From NCBI GenBank assembly GCA_935421135.1, contig OW285188.1, positions 9,528,733 through 9,592,732 of the forward strand: a DNA stretch of 64,000 bases, read 5' to 3'. Below the pieces are notes generated by a model. That model had not been told where the DNA came from and searched no databases. It saw only the letters and a program-made list of their open reading frames with translations. The position numbers were made by a program, and so were the translations under genes. This DNA comes from Bugulina stolonifera (taxonomy: Eukaryota; Bryozoa; Gymnolaemata; Cheilostomatida; Bugulidae). Shown here in pieces: positions 1 to 10,858 of this stretch (position 1 is its first letter; every line of letters begins with the position of its first letter).

Positions 1-3000
1 CAGCCGATCTGATTCTTTGTGTAACATTCTCGTACAAACCAGTCGTTAACGTACTCGTAAAAATTATGGAGTTTGGTCTTAAATCCTGAACAGTTTGCAT
101 GATGATCTCTGCTAATGATACATTGTCACCATAAAGTACTTTCAGCCTTATCATCCTGCTCTGCCCAAATTTGTATCTAAACTGGTTGATGTAATCTTTC
201 ACCTCTTTGAATACATCCTTGTAACCAAGTTGGAGTTGTCTGTACTCATCAGCACTACAATGATAATATTATAAACCTGGGATGTGGCAGGCGAGTGAAC
301 TACTTGAAGCTCTGTTAACATAAATACTCGTTAGCAGTAGCACAATGTTATTACTTAATTACAACACCGGTATTTATGGTAACATTGGTAACATTGTATC
401 ACTGTACGTGCAGATGCTCTTCAATGATTATCGCTATTATTTTGAGTTTTAATTCTTGCCCATATATCTTTACACCATTATTGGTTGGAGCTACTTATGA
501 TACTACTCTACAGAAGAATGCTTACTTGTACATCGTATAATTCTAACAGAATGGTAGAGCCATCGGATGTCATTGACTGACAATAATTTCTGCAACAGGA
601 TAGTTAGGGAAAAAAAATCTTTTTTTTTGAGATTCTCAAATACCTTTTGGGAAAAACTAGTGCAAGTTCATAGATGAAGTTTGGGAATAGTGTCCAAATC
701 AAAGCCTCTGAAGGTAAAGTTCATAGCCATTAGCCAATTTCTACTGACTATTGCTATCTCCCTATGAAATAGATAATTATCTGTAACCATAACCATATAG
801 GATTTTTTACACAAATAATGTTATGGATTTACCTGTAAACCAAGGCCAGGTGGAGGTGTATGTAGGAGTCTTTATTGAGACAGAGCAGAAAGTTACTAAT
901 GAGGGCCTCTATGTCTCCAGGCGTAGCTTTATACACAGGGACAACAATATGGAGTGGTACTGTCTCAGCTGTTACAGATGTAGTAGGTATTATCTGGAGC
1001 TGAGTCAAAGGTTTAACAACCTCAAATATTCTCGTCTCGTACTTTTCTCTGCAATAGTTAAAGTATAACAACTTAGAAACTTTATCAGTCTAAACTGAAT
1101 TGAAGAAATATATACATGCATGGTCTTATGAGCAGAGTCGTGAAAGGATAACGTCATATTACATTACCCTCAGTTATATATCAGTGCCTATGCCTATGCG
1201 AGCCGTTCCTGAATGGAGTTATCCTCTCACACAGAGATGACAACAGTTTTCTTATTGCAAGCAAAAAATATTCCAGTAGTCGCAAGTGGCCAGTGGCTTC
1301 TCAGAACTTTGTGCATTACACGTATGTGTGTTTGTGTCTGTGTCATGAAGATGTGAATGTATATGTGAATTCCTAAGTTACATACATGTACATGTAGACT
1401 AGTAAGGCACTTACAGTACTGTGTCATAAAGAGAGAGTGTGGTGATGTATTCTATTCCTCTAGTAGGATCCATACGGCGATATGTTTGTAAAATCTTTGC
1501 AAGTTGATATCTTTTAGTGACACTGTTGATAGAGTTCAATATACTGGTGATTATGTCATCTGGTTCTGCTACAAAAGGAACCCATCGGAGTTGTGCTCTC
1601 AGTTTGAGTGTTGAAGAATATATTATGTCGTGCCATACGCCTCGGAAAGTCGGCGATGGTATACGACAAGACAGTTTACCCAATACAATACAACTAACAA
1701 GACGAAGCGGATAATGGATAATTGTTTGGTTTGGTTTGGCAGATTCTGAATACGAGTCTTATCATAATCATATGGTTAATTGTAAAGTAACCCATGTACC
1801 TATTAAAATAACCTGTACTTCTTCAAATCTAGTAAAGTTGATCCATACCTTGTAAAGGCTGACTGTTTACCAGGTCATACTCCAAGTAACTTGTGTTATC
1901 AGCAACAAGAGTCCACCGAATTATATCGTAACGGTTTGTTGTTTCAAAAGGAGGCTGAACTGCAGGAGGCCAACTCATTTTATCAGCAGCAAACAATGAT
2001 GTCATCTCCTCTCTCAGCTTTCCAATCTCAGAAACGGTGTCTTTCATTTCAGCTTTTGCTAGAGCCCTGGTGTCAATAATTATTATATTATACATAAATA
2101 TGTCTACATGAGATGTGTTGGGGTACATGGATATGTGGTAGTGGTTTATATGTTGTACATGTATTTGACTTACCGCCTAATCCTATAAATCTGGTTGGTC
2201 TTGGAAACTCCAGAAAATACATGAACACCTGTAGGCAAGTCATCCAGTAAATCTGTATCCCCGGCTTCTAACTTGTAATCAACTAAATGTTGTCCCTGCA
2301 AGAGTTGGTTATAATAATGCCAAAACATGTCAAAGTTATGAGCACAGTCACTTGCATGCATATAATATTATCCTATACTACAGACCATAATAATGTACAG
2401 TAGAGATGCCATCATAGTTAGTCAGAGAGTTGCAGTGTTTACATTACAAATGAGTTTGTTATAGTTTCATAATATCCATCTTTAGTATGCACTGTTAGAA
2501 ATAGGATTACATCCACATGCCTTCCTTAGCCCAGTGCAGGTTTACTGCTATGTGGCCTGCCGCATTGTTACTACATGACATATTATTAAACAATACATGT
2601 ATCTAGTCTAGAATAAAGTAAATGCGGGATTTACGAGCTATAAGCAAAATTTACGATACATAATACTTATAGTAGTGAAATTCCAACTTTTTCTTGTACA
2701 TGTATGTAATGTAGGCCTACACACAAATATAGGTATACTATATACATGTAATGTACATACAAATGTAAATATACGGTGGATTGTATATTACTGGTTGCGC
2801 TCCAGAAAGTGGTACAAAACCTTCATAATATGTGATAGGCTATATATTTGTATGTAATATTTTTTAGTTTCTAATTAAACATATGCCATACCATGGGTTT
2901 ACATGCTGCACTTGTTACCAGTCTTATACACATATCCAGAGCTCTAGTACCATCAGAAGTCTTCTTAAACAGCTGCTCACAATCTTCTAGCCTCTCTGAT

Positions 3001-4589
3001 ATCCTCAGGAGTGTTGCCTGCATATAATTGGATTTTACATACATACATCATACATGTATATGTATATTGTATATTATGTATAAATATGTATATAATGTAG
3101 GAATATATCTATGTACATGTATATATATGTAAGGAATACCATAGTATGAAGAGAGAGGCGGAAGATAGAGAGTTTTGGAGAGGAGCATGATGAAGGACCT
3201 GCCCGAGGACAGAACACACACACACATATGTATCTCTCTAAAGAAACTTGTGGGGTTCACCATATTGGGTAAAGTCACTACTACTTGACTTCCCTACTCT
3301 GATGGGCTGTCTACCACAATACTAAGATACTTTTAACAAAGGCCCTTTGTACTAGTAGTACTAAATTATAGAGGTAGGAAATTAACAGCAGTCAGCCAAT
3401 TAATTAGGGTCTCTGAATATAAATGTTTCATACAAAAATGGGCTAAAACCTCTCTGACAGTAGCCAAAAGCATGTTAGGTCATTGAAATGATGATAAAAC
3501 ATGGGGGCTGTAGAGTGTAGACTGACAAATACATATTTTATTTATTGCTCCAACTCAACACAGACATGGGTCCTTCAAGCCAAATTTTTTGTAAGAATGT
3601 AACCCAATACGCTTAAATAGCATATATGGCAATGGCATATGTTAGGTAGACCTACTACTATGGTATACACGCAACAGTGTCGAAACCATAAACAACTCTA
3701 AAGTCTTGTAAGTTAGTACATTCTGCATGGAGAGCCGGTGTACTAATGGCGATTGTGGTTCATAACCGATTGCTTCGGACCAGATTTAGCATTTGAGGTT
3801 ATATGTTATGAAAGAGTCGAATATAGCTAGGATAAAATTCATAAACAGTAACTAATTGAAATAACTCACCCTAGACAAGACAATCCCAGAAGCTAGGTCA
3901 CATCCTGAGTTAAGAGAGGAGGTAAATCCTAAATACGGCTGATCATCAATCCCTCGTAGGGCATCGGATAAACTAGATGTTACGACATATACGGAGTCTG
4001 GTACGAACATGTAGTACTTATATTTTTTATAGTACTGATTGGACATGTACTTAACAGCAAGTAGAGGCAGTGTATTAGACTGTAGAGGATTTAGCATCGC
4101 CAATGATGTATGCTGACTGTTACGATATCCAGGCTGTTGACTCGCATCTACAAAAAACTTGAGAAACTCAGAGTTGGATTCTGGTGAAAGAAGAGTCTTG
4201 TTGAGAGCAGAGACTCTTCCTGAGAGCTGCCCAGAACTCCCCAGATACCCAACAAATAGAGTCTCTTTTATGTCCATCTCTGATCTAGCAAACCGATTCC
4301 GGAAAGGTCTTTTTGCCGAAATTGCCTCATTCTGTTTCGACTTGAACAGATTTGGCTCATACTTTACGTCACGAAATGATTGGAAATCTATTCCTTCTGA
4401 TAAATATGAATGACTGTTGGTCCTCAGTCCTCTGTTTAGCACTTGATCAGATGTCTCTTCCCGAGGTAGCTGTTCACACTGTCTCTCTTCTAGGAACGGG
4501 AGAATGACCAAACTCAATGCTGCTCCAATGAGAATACCAAACACTAGTGGCACTGCTACCTTGGTGCATGACAGCATTCGTTTCAACAT
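1..4589 (-). CDS. CHPF-like chondroitin synthase family protein, copy A (3' end cut by window)
   Basis: Coding exons read from the minus strand are 4589-3870, 3017-2892, 2295-2174, 2066-1849, 1568-1415, 1048-833 and 254-1 (continues off the left edge); codon phases agree at every junction, giving about 603 residues so far. The start follows an acceptor CACTAG a few bases upstream, so a 5' UTR exon lies further out. Residues 9-31 are a hydrophobic signal anchor after a short basic tail, as in type II Golgi enzymes. The lumenal part follows the chondroitin N-acetylgalactosaminyltransferase (CHGN) family: MFVPDSVYV then CDLASGIVLSR, YRRMDPTRGIEY, and LQIIPTTSVTAETVPL. The first DxD site of active chondroitin synthases is PDS here, and the second is absent (NSIIFTSTL), as in CHPF/CHPF2, so a non-catalytic partner of chondroitin polymerisation is the likely role. 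Family assignment is strong; CHPF rather than CHSY rests on the missing DxD motifs. Confidence 0.85.
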
Positions 4590-5256
4590 GATTTCTAGTG
4601 CAAAAAGTGATAAAATCCACTAATATTTTACTATATGACTTGTACTAACTGTGTATGCTTGTCCATGTGCGACTGCCTACTAGGCCTAAACTGCTAGTGA
4701 CAGCAATAAACATGTGCCAGACAGGTGCCAGTTAGTGAATGAGCATTTACTATAATGCTGCCCTTTGACCTTTTTATAAGCTATATAGCAGCTACTCACA
4801 GATACTATTGTTTCTATTTAGGCAAAGCTGGCCACAAGTAACCACATGCAGGCTACATAACACATGTATATATGGAGTACAATGCATAAATAGAGAATGT
4901 GTAAATATGTAACAAATAATTATTATTTTACAATGTAGATAATAGTACATGTACTTATCAAGAAAATAAAATACTACATATACACTGTATGTACATGCAA
5001 ATGTACATGCACATCCATTATTTGAATAATGTCAACTGATTCAAATAAATATAAACATTTAGCAGTTATTTTACCTTTCCATCACTTTGAGCCTCCTGGC
5101 AAACATTATAAATAAAATAAACAATTCCCTAATAGGGTAACTGTTGGCAGCGCCTTGTAGGGAAAAATTATACATGGTTGTATTATAATAATATTGTCGA
5201 TTATCATCATTTTTTGGTGTGATTGTGTCATTTACAGAAAATAAATTGGTGATAGG
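4590..5256. other. Spacer between the CHPF-like tandem copies
   Basis: It must hold the 3' UTR of copy B and the 5' UTR or promoter of copy A. Copy A's first coding exon has an acceptor (TTTTTGCACTAG) six bases before its ATG, so its transcription start lies to the right of 4600. I see AT-rich sequence with several ACATGTAC palindromes and no further coding exon. Confidence 0.6.
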
Positions 5257-8200
5257 TCACCCTATCACACCTCTATGGAGAAGTTGATTTGCTATCCATG
5301 GTCCGCTAGCTACTAGATCAAACTTCTGTGACAAGCATGTTTCTCTGTCAAAGATGTTTCTAATAGAATCACATCTCGACTCTCTATATCTAACAATAAG
5401 CTCGGAATCTGGACATCTGAATAAAGTGTGGCGATGTAGCAATGTATAGAGGTTGTATACTGTATCCTTTGATCTTTCCTGCCAAGCATGGAGGAAATCG
5501 CTGACATAAAATCCCATATGATCAAACCATTTACCTCCAAACTGTCCAGCTGACCTGGCGATATGTCGTCTCTTGATATCCGCACCCATAGTTTTATTAT
5601 AATTCCAAAATGCTATTGGAGCAAACACTTGCGCTTCCTGTATCACATTAATTCGGATGCGTTCAAGGAAACCAAAACCTATATTTGTATTGAGCGTACT
5701 TGTGAAGACTATAGAGTTCATTGTAAACAGTCTAATAGAATCAGCAAAGATATCTAACAAAGGTCTCAGGCTTGAGGCAACTTGACAGTCTATCAGCAAG
5801 TCATCACCAACCCGTTTCTGTATACTGCTAACCTGCTGCCTTAACCTTGAGAAGGTGTCACTAGTTCCAGCCTGATAATCTCTTAATTCCGCAGGACTAG
5901 GCAAGAACATAAGATGTTATTATCGTAGAAATATAATAGTTATACATGGATATATGCAGGTATTACTAGTTACTCAGTGTACAGCAAATATCTAACAGTA
6001 AGGACAGATAGCAAATAAAAACTTTTATTAACACATGTCAAAGAGATAAAGTAAAACAGAATGAGTGTTCATGGCCCATTATTACACATACTAGTGGCCA
6101 GCGTATTATTTCATATAAATATGTAAATGTAAAGTCAACATGGGTTTCACCCTGAAAAGAACTGTCAGTGTATACCGGCATGAGTGACCACATATTATGG
6201 AGTTGCCCTCTCTTATAACTCTCAATCACAGAGAGGACAACTTTGATGTAATTGTGAAACATGGGCACCTAAGAATCAGTGATCACTGAACTAGTGAGTC
6301 CGATGGCTGGTGCTGAGGCTAATGTGCAGTATGCATAATTATTTGACATTACATGAATATAATATAAAATGTCAATATCTATTGCGCTTTTGCTGACATC
6401 TACTGAGCTCAGTGTAACATATCCTAATGAGGCTTTGGGCCGGCACTCAGAAACTAACCTAGTACCATCACTCTCCAAATATTCAACTACAAACACAATC
6501 TATTACCATGTACATCAATGCACAATCATATAGCTGGGCTATTAGCATTCAGCAGTATTAGGCTTCGAGCTTCACCCACTACACGTAAATGTATATAATC
6601 TACATGTACGTCAATGCGGGTATATAATACTCATAATAGGGTAGAAAATGTAAATGTATACCTGTATATCAGTAGGAGATGAAGTGATACCAGAGGAAAA
6701 TTATCATAGATAAGAAAGTAGTTACTCAGTAAACTGTCTACCTCTCCAGGGGTAGCTTCATACACAGGGACAACAATATGCAGTGGTACAGTCTCAGCTG
6801 TTACAGATGTAGTAGGTATTATCTGGAGCTGAGTCAAAGGTTTAACAACCTCAAATATTCTCGTCTCGTACTTTTCTCTGTAACACAAAATAATTTCTAA
6901 GTGTTCCCACATAGGTTGGTATGTATACAATTGGGATTCCTGCTACACAGCACGGGCCTAGCTGTGTGCATCATAAGCAGCCTCATGGGTGCTCTCCACC
7001 TGCACAAATACTTTTAGCACTATAACTTTTGCTAAATCATCACGATATGACAATTCCCTAATATATCACACACTTACAGTACTGTGTCATAAAGAGAGAG
7101 TGTGGCGATGTATTCTATTCCTCTAGTAGGATCCATACGGCGATATGTTTGCAAAATCTTCGCAAGTTGATATCTTTTAGTGACATTGTTGATAGAGTTC
7201 AATATACTGGTGATTATGCTATTCCTGTCAACCAAATAGTCACCTGTAGTAAAGAAACTGAATATGAACACATTAACAAGTGTTGATCTGTTAGTACAAT
7301 TATGGGTGTATTAACAGATATTAGGAATCGTTTACTCTTTCTGTAAAGACAAGACAACTTTAAACTATGATAGTAGATTAGCAATGTACATGTAGTAGCA
7401 GAATTCTGTACTTTCTGTATTATATTGGCCAATACTGCTTTATGTAATATATCCATACCTTGTAAAGGCTGACTGTTTACCAGGTCATATTCCAAGTAAC
7501 TCGTGTTATCAGCAACAAGAGTCCACCGAATTATATCGTAACGGTTTGTAGTTTGAAAAGGAGGCTGAACTGCAGGAGGCCAACTCATTTTATCAGCAGC
7601 AAACAATGATGTCATCTCCTCTCTCAGCTTTCCAATTTCAGAGATTGTGTCTTTCATTTCAGCTTTTGCCAGTGCCCTGCAGTGGAAGAGTCCATTACAT
7701 TACTTAGTCACATCCCTAAGAGAGGTCTGCTTTGAACCATGGGATACTAGATGCTTTGAACCATGAGATACTAGATACTTTGAACCATGGGATACTAGAT
7801 ACTTTGAACCATGGGATACTAGATACTTTGAACCATGAGATACTAGATACTTTGAACCATGGGATACTAGGTGCTTTGAACCATGGGATACTAGGTGCTT
7901 TGAACCATGGGATACTAGATACTTTGAACCATGGGATACTAGGTGCTTTGAACCATGGGATACTAGATACTTTGAACCATGGGATACTAGGTGCTTTGAA
8001 CCATGAGATACTAGATACTTTGAACCATGGGATACTAGGTGCTTTGAACCATGGGATACTAGGTGCTTTGAAACATGGGATACTAGATACTTTGAACCAT
8101 GGGATACTAGATGCTTTGAACCATGGAATACTAGATACTTTGAACCATGGGATACTATATGCTTTGAACCATGGGATACTATATGCTTTGAACCATGGGA

Positions 8201-10485
8201 TACTAGGTGCTTTGAACCATGGGATACTAGATGTATATTCAAAATGATTTCCTACACCAAAATTATGTGTTTACCAAATGAATTATAATTGCTGTACTTT
8301 AGCAACATATCCTCAGTTTTGAAGCTCTGCTTTTTTGGACAGACTTTAATCTTCAACATTACATGTTTTTTTCCAAAAATACTTGTACTTCTGCTAGTTA
8401 TTGCCGATGGCCCAGTATTAAACAAGCACAACAATTCTCTCCCAAAACAATCCTTTCAATGAAAACTATGCATCAACAGTTTGTGGTACATTGGAGTTAT
8501 CTTCCAATCCATTGAGCATGTGCCATATCAAAGATGGCATAAAAGTAAGCATAATTCTACACAGATGCAGTTTTTGTCTAGAATATATTATGTAAATGTA
8601 GGGGTTGCCTTGCTTTAGAATAAGCAGATTACTGACTATAAAGAGACCTAAGGTCATTAACGCTTTATATGATCTTTGATAAGTCTTGCGCCAAATTAAA
8701 TGCTAAACAACTCTAAGAGGTAAATTAAAATCAATTAATCTGAGTGGGCAGTGTGGAGAGAGTCATTGGAAAGTATTTGGTATACTCTCTATTTGCAGAA
8801 AGAAACAGAATATTTTACATGTAGAGTACTATTGCACATCAGTTTATAGATATGAGAGCACAACTCCCCAAAAAAATTAAAGCAGGCATCCTGTTAGCCA
8901 ACTGTATACTGATCACTGGATGAAAAACCTGTATAATCTTAACAGATGAAAGTATACCTACTGCTTGGATATAGTTTCTAGTATTTAATACATAATATAC
9001 TACCTTCTGATTTGATATATATCTCTCTTCTCTTTTATACCAGAAATTGTTGAAATATTTGAGAGGAGTGTTCCATCTGTATCTGCCGCTAGTCTGTCAT
9101 AAGCTGCGGTGAGTGGAATGCTCTGAGAGAGAATGATAAAATACCAGTTCAATCTATAATCTAACAGACAACTGTGAGCATTCCCTACAGATAGGCAACT
9201 TTATAATGTCTATTTAACTGTAATTAGTTCGAAATGAAGTAATTAACCCTAATCTTAGAATACTGGAGTAAGTACATAGTATATGCATTATAATTTATAT
9301 ATTTCAACACAACATAGCAGAATTGGGGGTGATACTTGACACCACCCTACTGCCATGTGGAGGTAAAAGGTGATCTTATAGTTTGAGGTCACATGACCAT
9401 GGAGTGCTACACTACACTGTATAGCCCAGGTATGTGAAGATATAGAATGGTTACCATGAGTTGAGGATGAGCCTGACAAGAGTGGGTAGTTATCATAGCA
9501 AGGCATTTATCTAACATCAGCATGGTATCCTGTGTAGTACTAAACAGCTGTTCACAGTCAGTAATTCTCTCAGATACGGCAAGTAATGCTTCCTACAATA
9601 ATTATACAGTAGAGTGTGCATACACATTGACATACCGATGACTTGTATATGTGCCATATGGCAATGAAGGACTACGTCATGTCAAATTATGCACATGAAT
9701 GTACTTTCATATTTCTAAAACACAGTGATGTGTAAAACCACACTCCTATTAGTACTTGGTTAAACATAAAATGCCATTAGTAATAGGAACTAATTGAAAT
9801 AACTCGCCCTAGACAAGACAATCCCAGAAGCTAGGTCACATCCTGAGCTAAGAGAGGAGGTAAATCCTAAATACGACTGATTATCTTTTCCTCGTAGGGC
9901 ATCGGATAAAGTAGATGTTACGACATATACGGAGTCTGGTACGAACATGTAGTACTTATATTTATTATAGTACTGATTGGCCATATATTTGACAGCAAGT
10001 AGAGGCAGTGTATTAGACTGTAGAGGGTTTAGCATCACCAATGATGTATGCTGACTGTTACGATATCCAGGCTGTTGACTCGCATCTACAAAAAACTTGA
10101 GAAACTCAGAGTTGGATTCTGGTGAAAGAAGAGTCTTGTTGAGAGCAGAGACTCTTCCTGAGAGCTGTCCAGGACTCCCCAAATACCCAACAAATAGAGT
10201 CTCTTTTATGTCCATCTCTGATCTAGCAAACCGATTAACACGGGCTTTCCTGCTGTTATGTGCTCTAACTCTCGATTGATGTTTTATAGCATCAGACTGA
10301 ACAGCAGTGTCAGCTTTCGTAAACTTGCACACTGGAAATTTAACTCCACCTTGTCCTCCACTGCATGATTGGCACTGATATATTTTAAAATGAGAGGAAA
10401 CTATCAAAGCGAGGCATGTCCCCACCGTGATGCCAATTAGGAACGGTATAAACACTCTGCTACAGAGTATCCTCTTCAGAATCAT
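5257..10485 (-). CDS. CHPF-like chondroitin synthase family protein, copy B (complete)
   Basis: Seven coding exons: 10485-9808, 9592-9455, 9122-9004, 7676-7459, 7243-7078, 6877-6662 and 5896-5257 (stop). They sum to 2175 nt, 724 residues, close to vertebrate CHPF length. A signal anchor lies at about residues 11-31. The N-terminal half carries FVPDSVYV and CDLASGIVLSR; the middle carries YRRMDPTRGIEY and LTQLQIIPTTSVTAETVPL; the last exon carries FLERIRINVIQEAQVFAPIAF, GGKWFDHMGFYVSDFL and RHTLFRCPDSEL, all in the order of the CHGN family. Both DxD metal sites are lost (PDS; MNSIVFTSTL), so it is probably a CHPF-type co-factor of chondroitin polymerisation in the Golgi lumen. The first coding intron starts with GC instead of GT (AGG|GCGAGT). 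Intron 3 contains a 24-bp minisatellite. It lies 667 bp downstream of copy A's start codon, in the same orientation. Confidence 0.88.
7731..8232. repeat. 24-bp minisatellite, about 21 copies, in intron 3 of CHPF-like copy B
   Basis: The unit is TTTGAACCATGGGATACTAG plus ATAC or GTGC; ATAC/GTGC/ATGC variants are interspersed. Because 24 is a multiple of three and the unit has no stop, it reads open for more than 170 codons on both strands (SHGSKYLV on minus, LNHGILDT on plus). It sits wholly in the intron, 55 bp upstream of exon 4 in gene sense, and is not joined to either exon, so I treat it as a repeat and not as coding. Confidence 0.93.
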
Positions 10486-10658
10486 GTTTGGTCTTTCAGT
10501 CTCACACTCTCCACTAACAGATTTATCCTCTCTATAATAATAAAGGTATAATTGTAGAACATTATAAAGAGTTCACTTTTAGTTATATGAAGCCTATTCC
10601 AGTAAAACAGTACGTATTGTTATGTTGCTAATATTATAATCTCACTGACACATCATAC

Positions 10659-10858
10659 CTTGTATATCAATTGGTTGGTAGACTGCATCATGTAGGATCA
10701 AAACTAAAAGGTGTTGCATCGGAAAAGGGTTTGCCTTTAACAATATTTTTAGTATATTTAAATACGTTGAATATTATTACTTACATCTTACCAGATAAAG
10801 TGTAATTGGTCTAAATCGTTGTTGTATACTTCTCCTTCAGGATGATTGGTTCGGTAAC
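10659..10858 (-). other. Probable 5' UTR exons of CHPF-like copy B
   Basis: Two exon-like blocks lie upstream of the start exon: 10858-10792 (acceptor TATATGCAG, donor GTAAGATG) and 10703-10659 (acceptor CACCTTTTAG, donor GTATGATG). The start exon has its own acceptor (TTATTATTATAG) ending just above 10531. None of the joins keeps an open frame into the ATG at 10485, so they fit untranslated exons. The first block also reads open in one frame (YRTNHPEGEVYNNDLDQLHF), so it might belong to another gene. Confidence 0.4.

Noticed and set aside
7700..8247. Long open frames (SHGSKYLV and LNHGILDT repeats) on both strands
   Set aside because: They are the translation of a stop-free 24-bp minisatellite inside an intron and join no exon.
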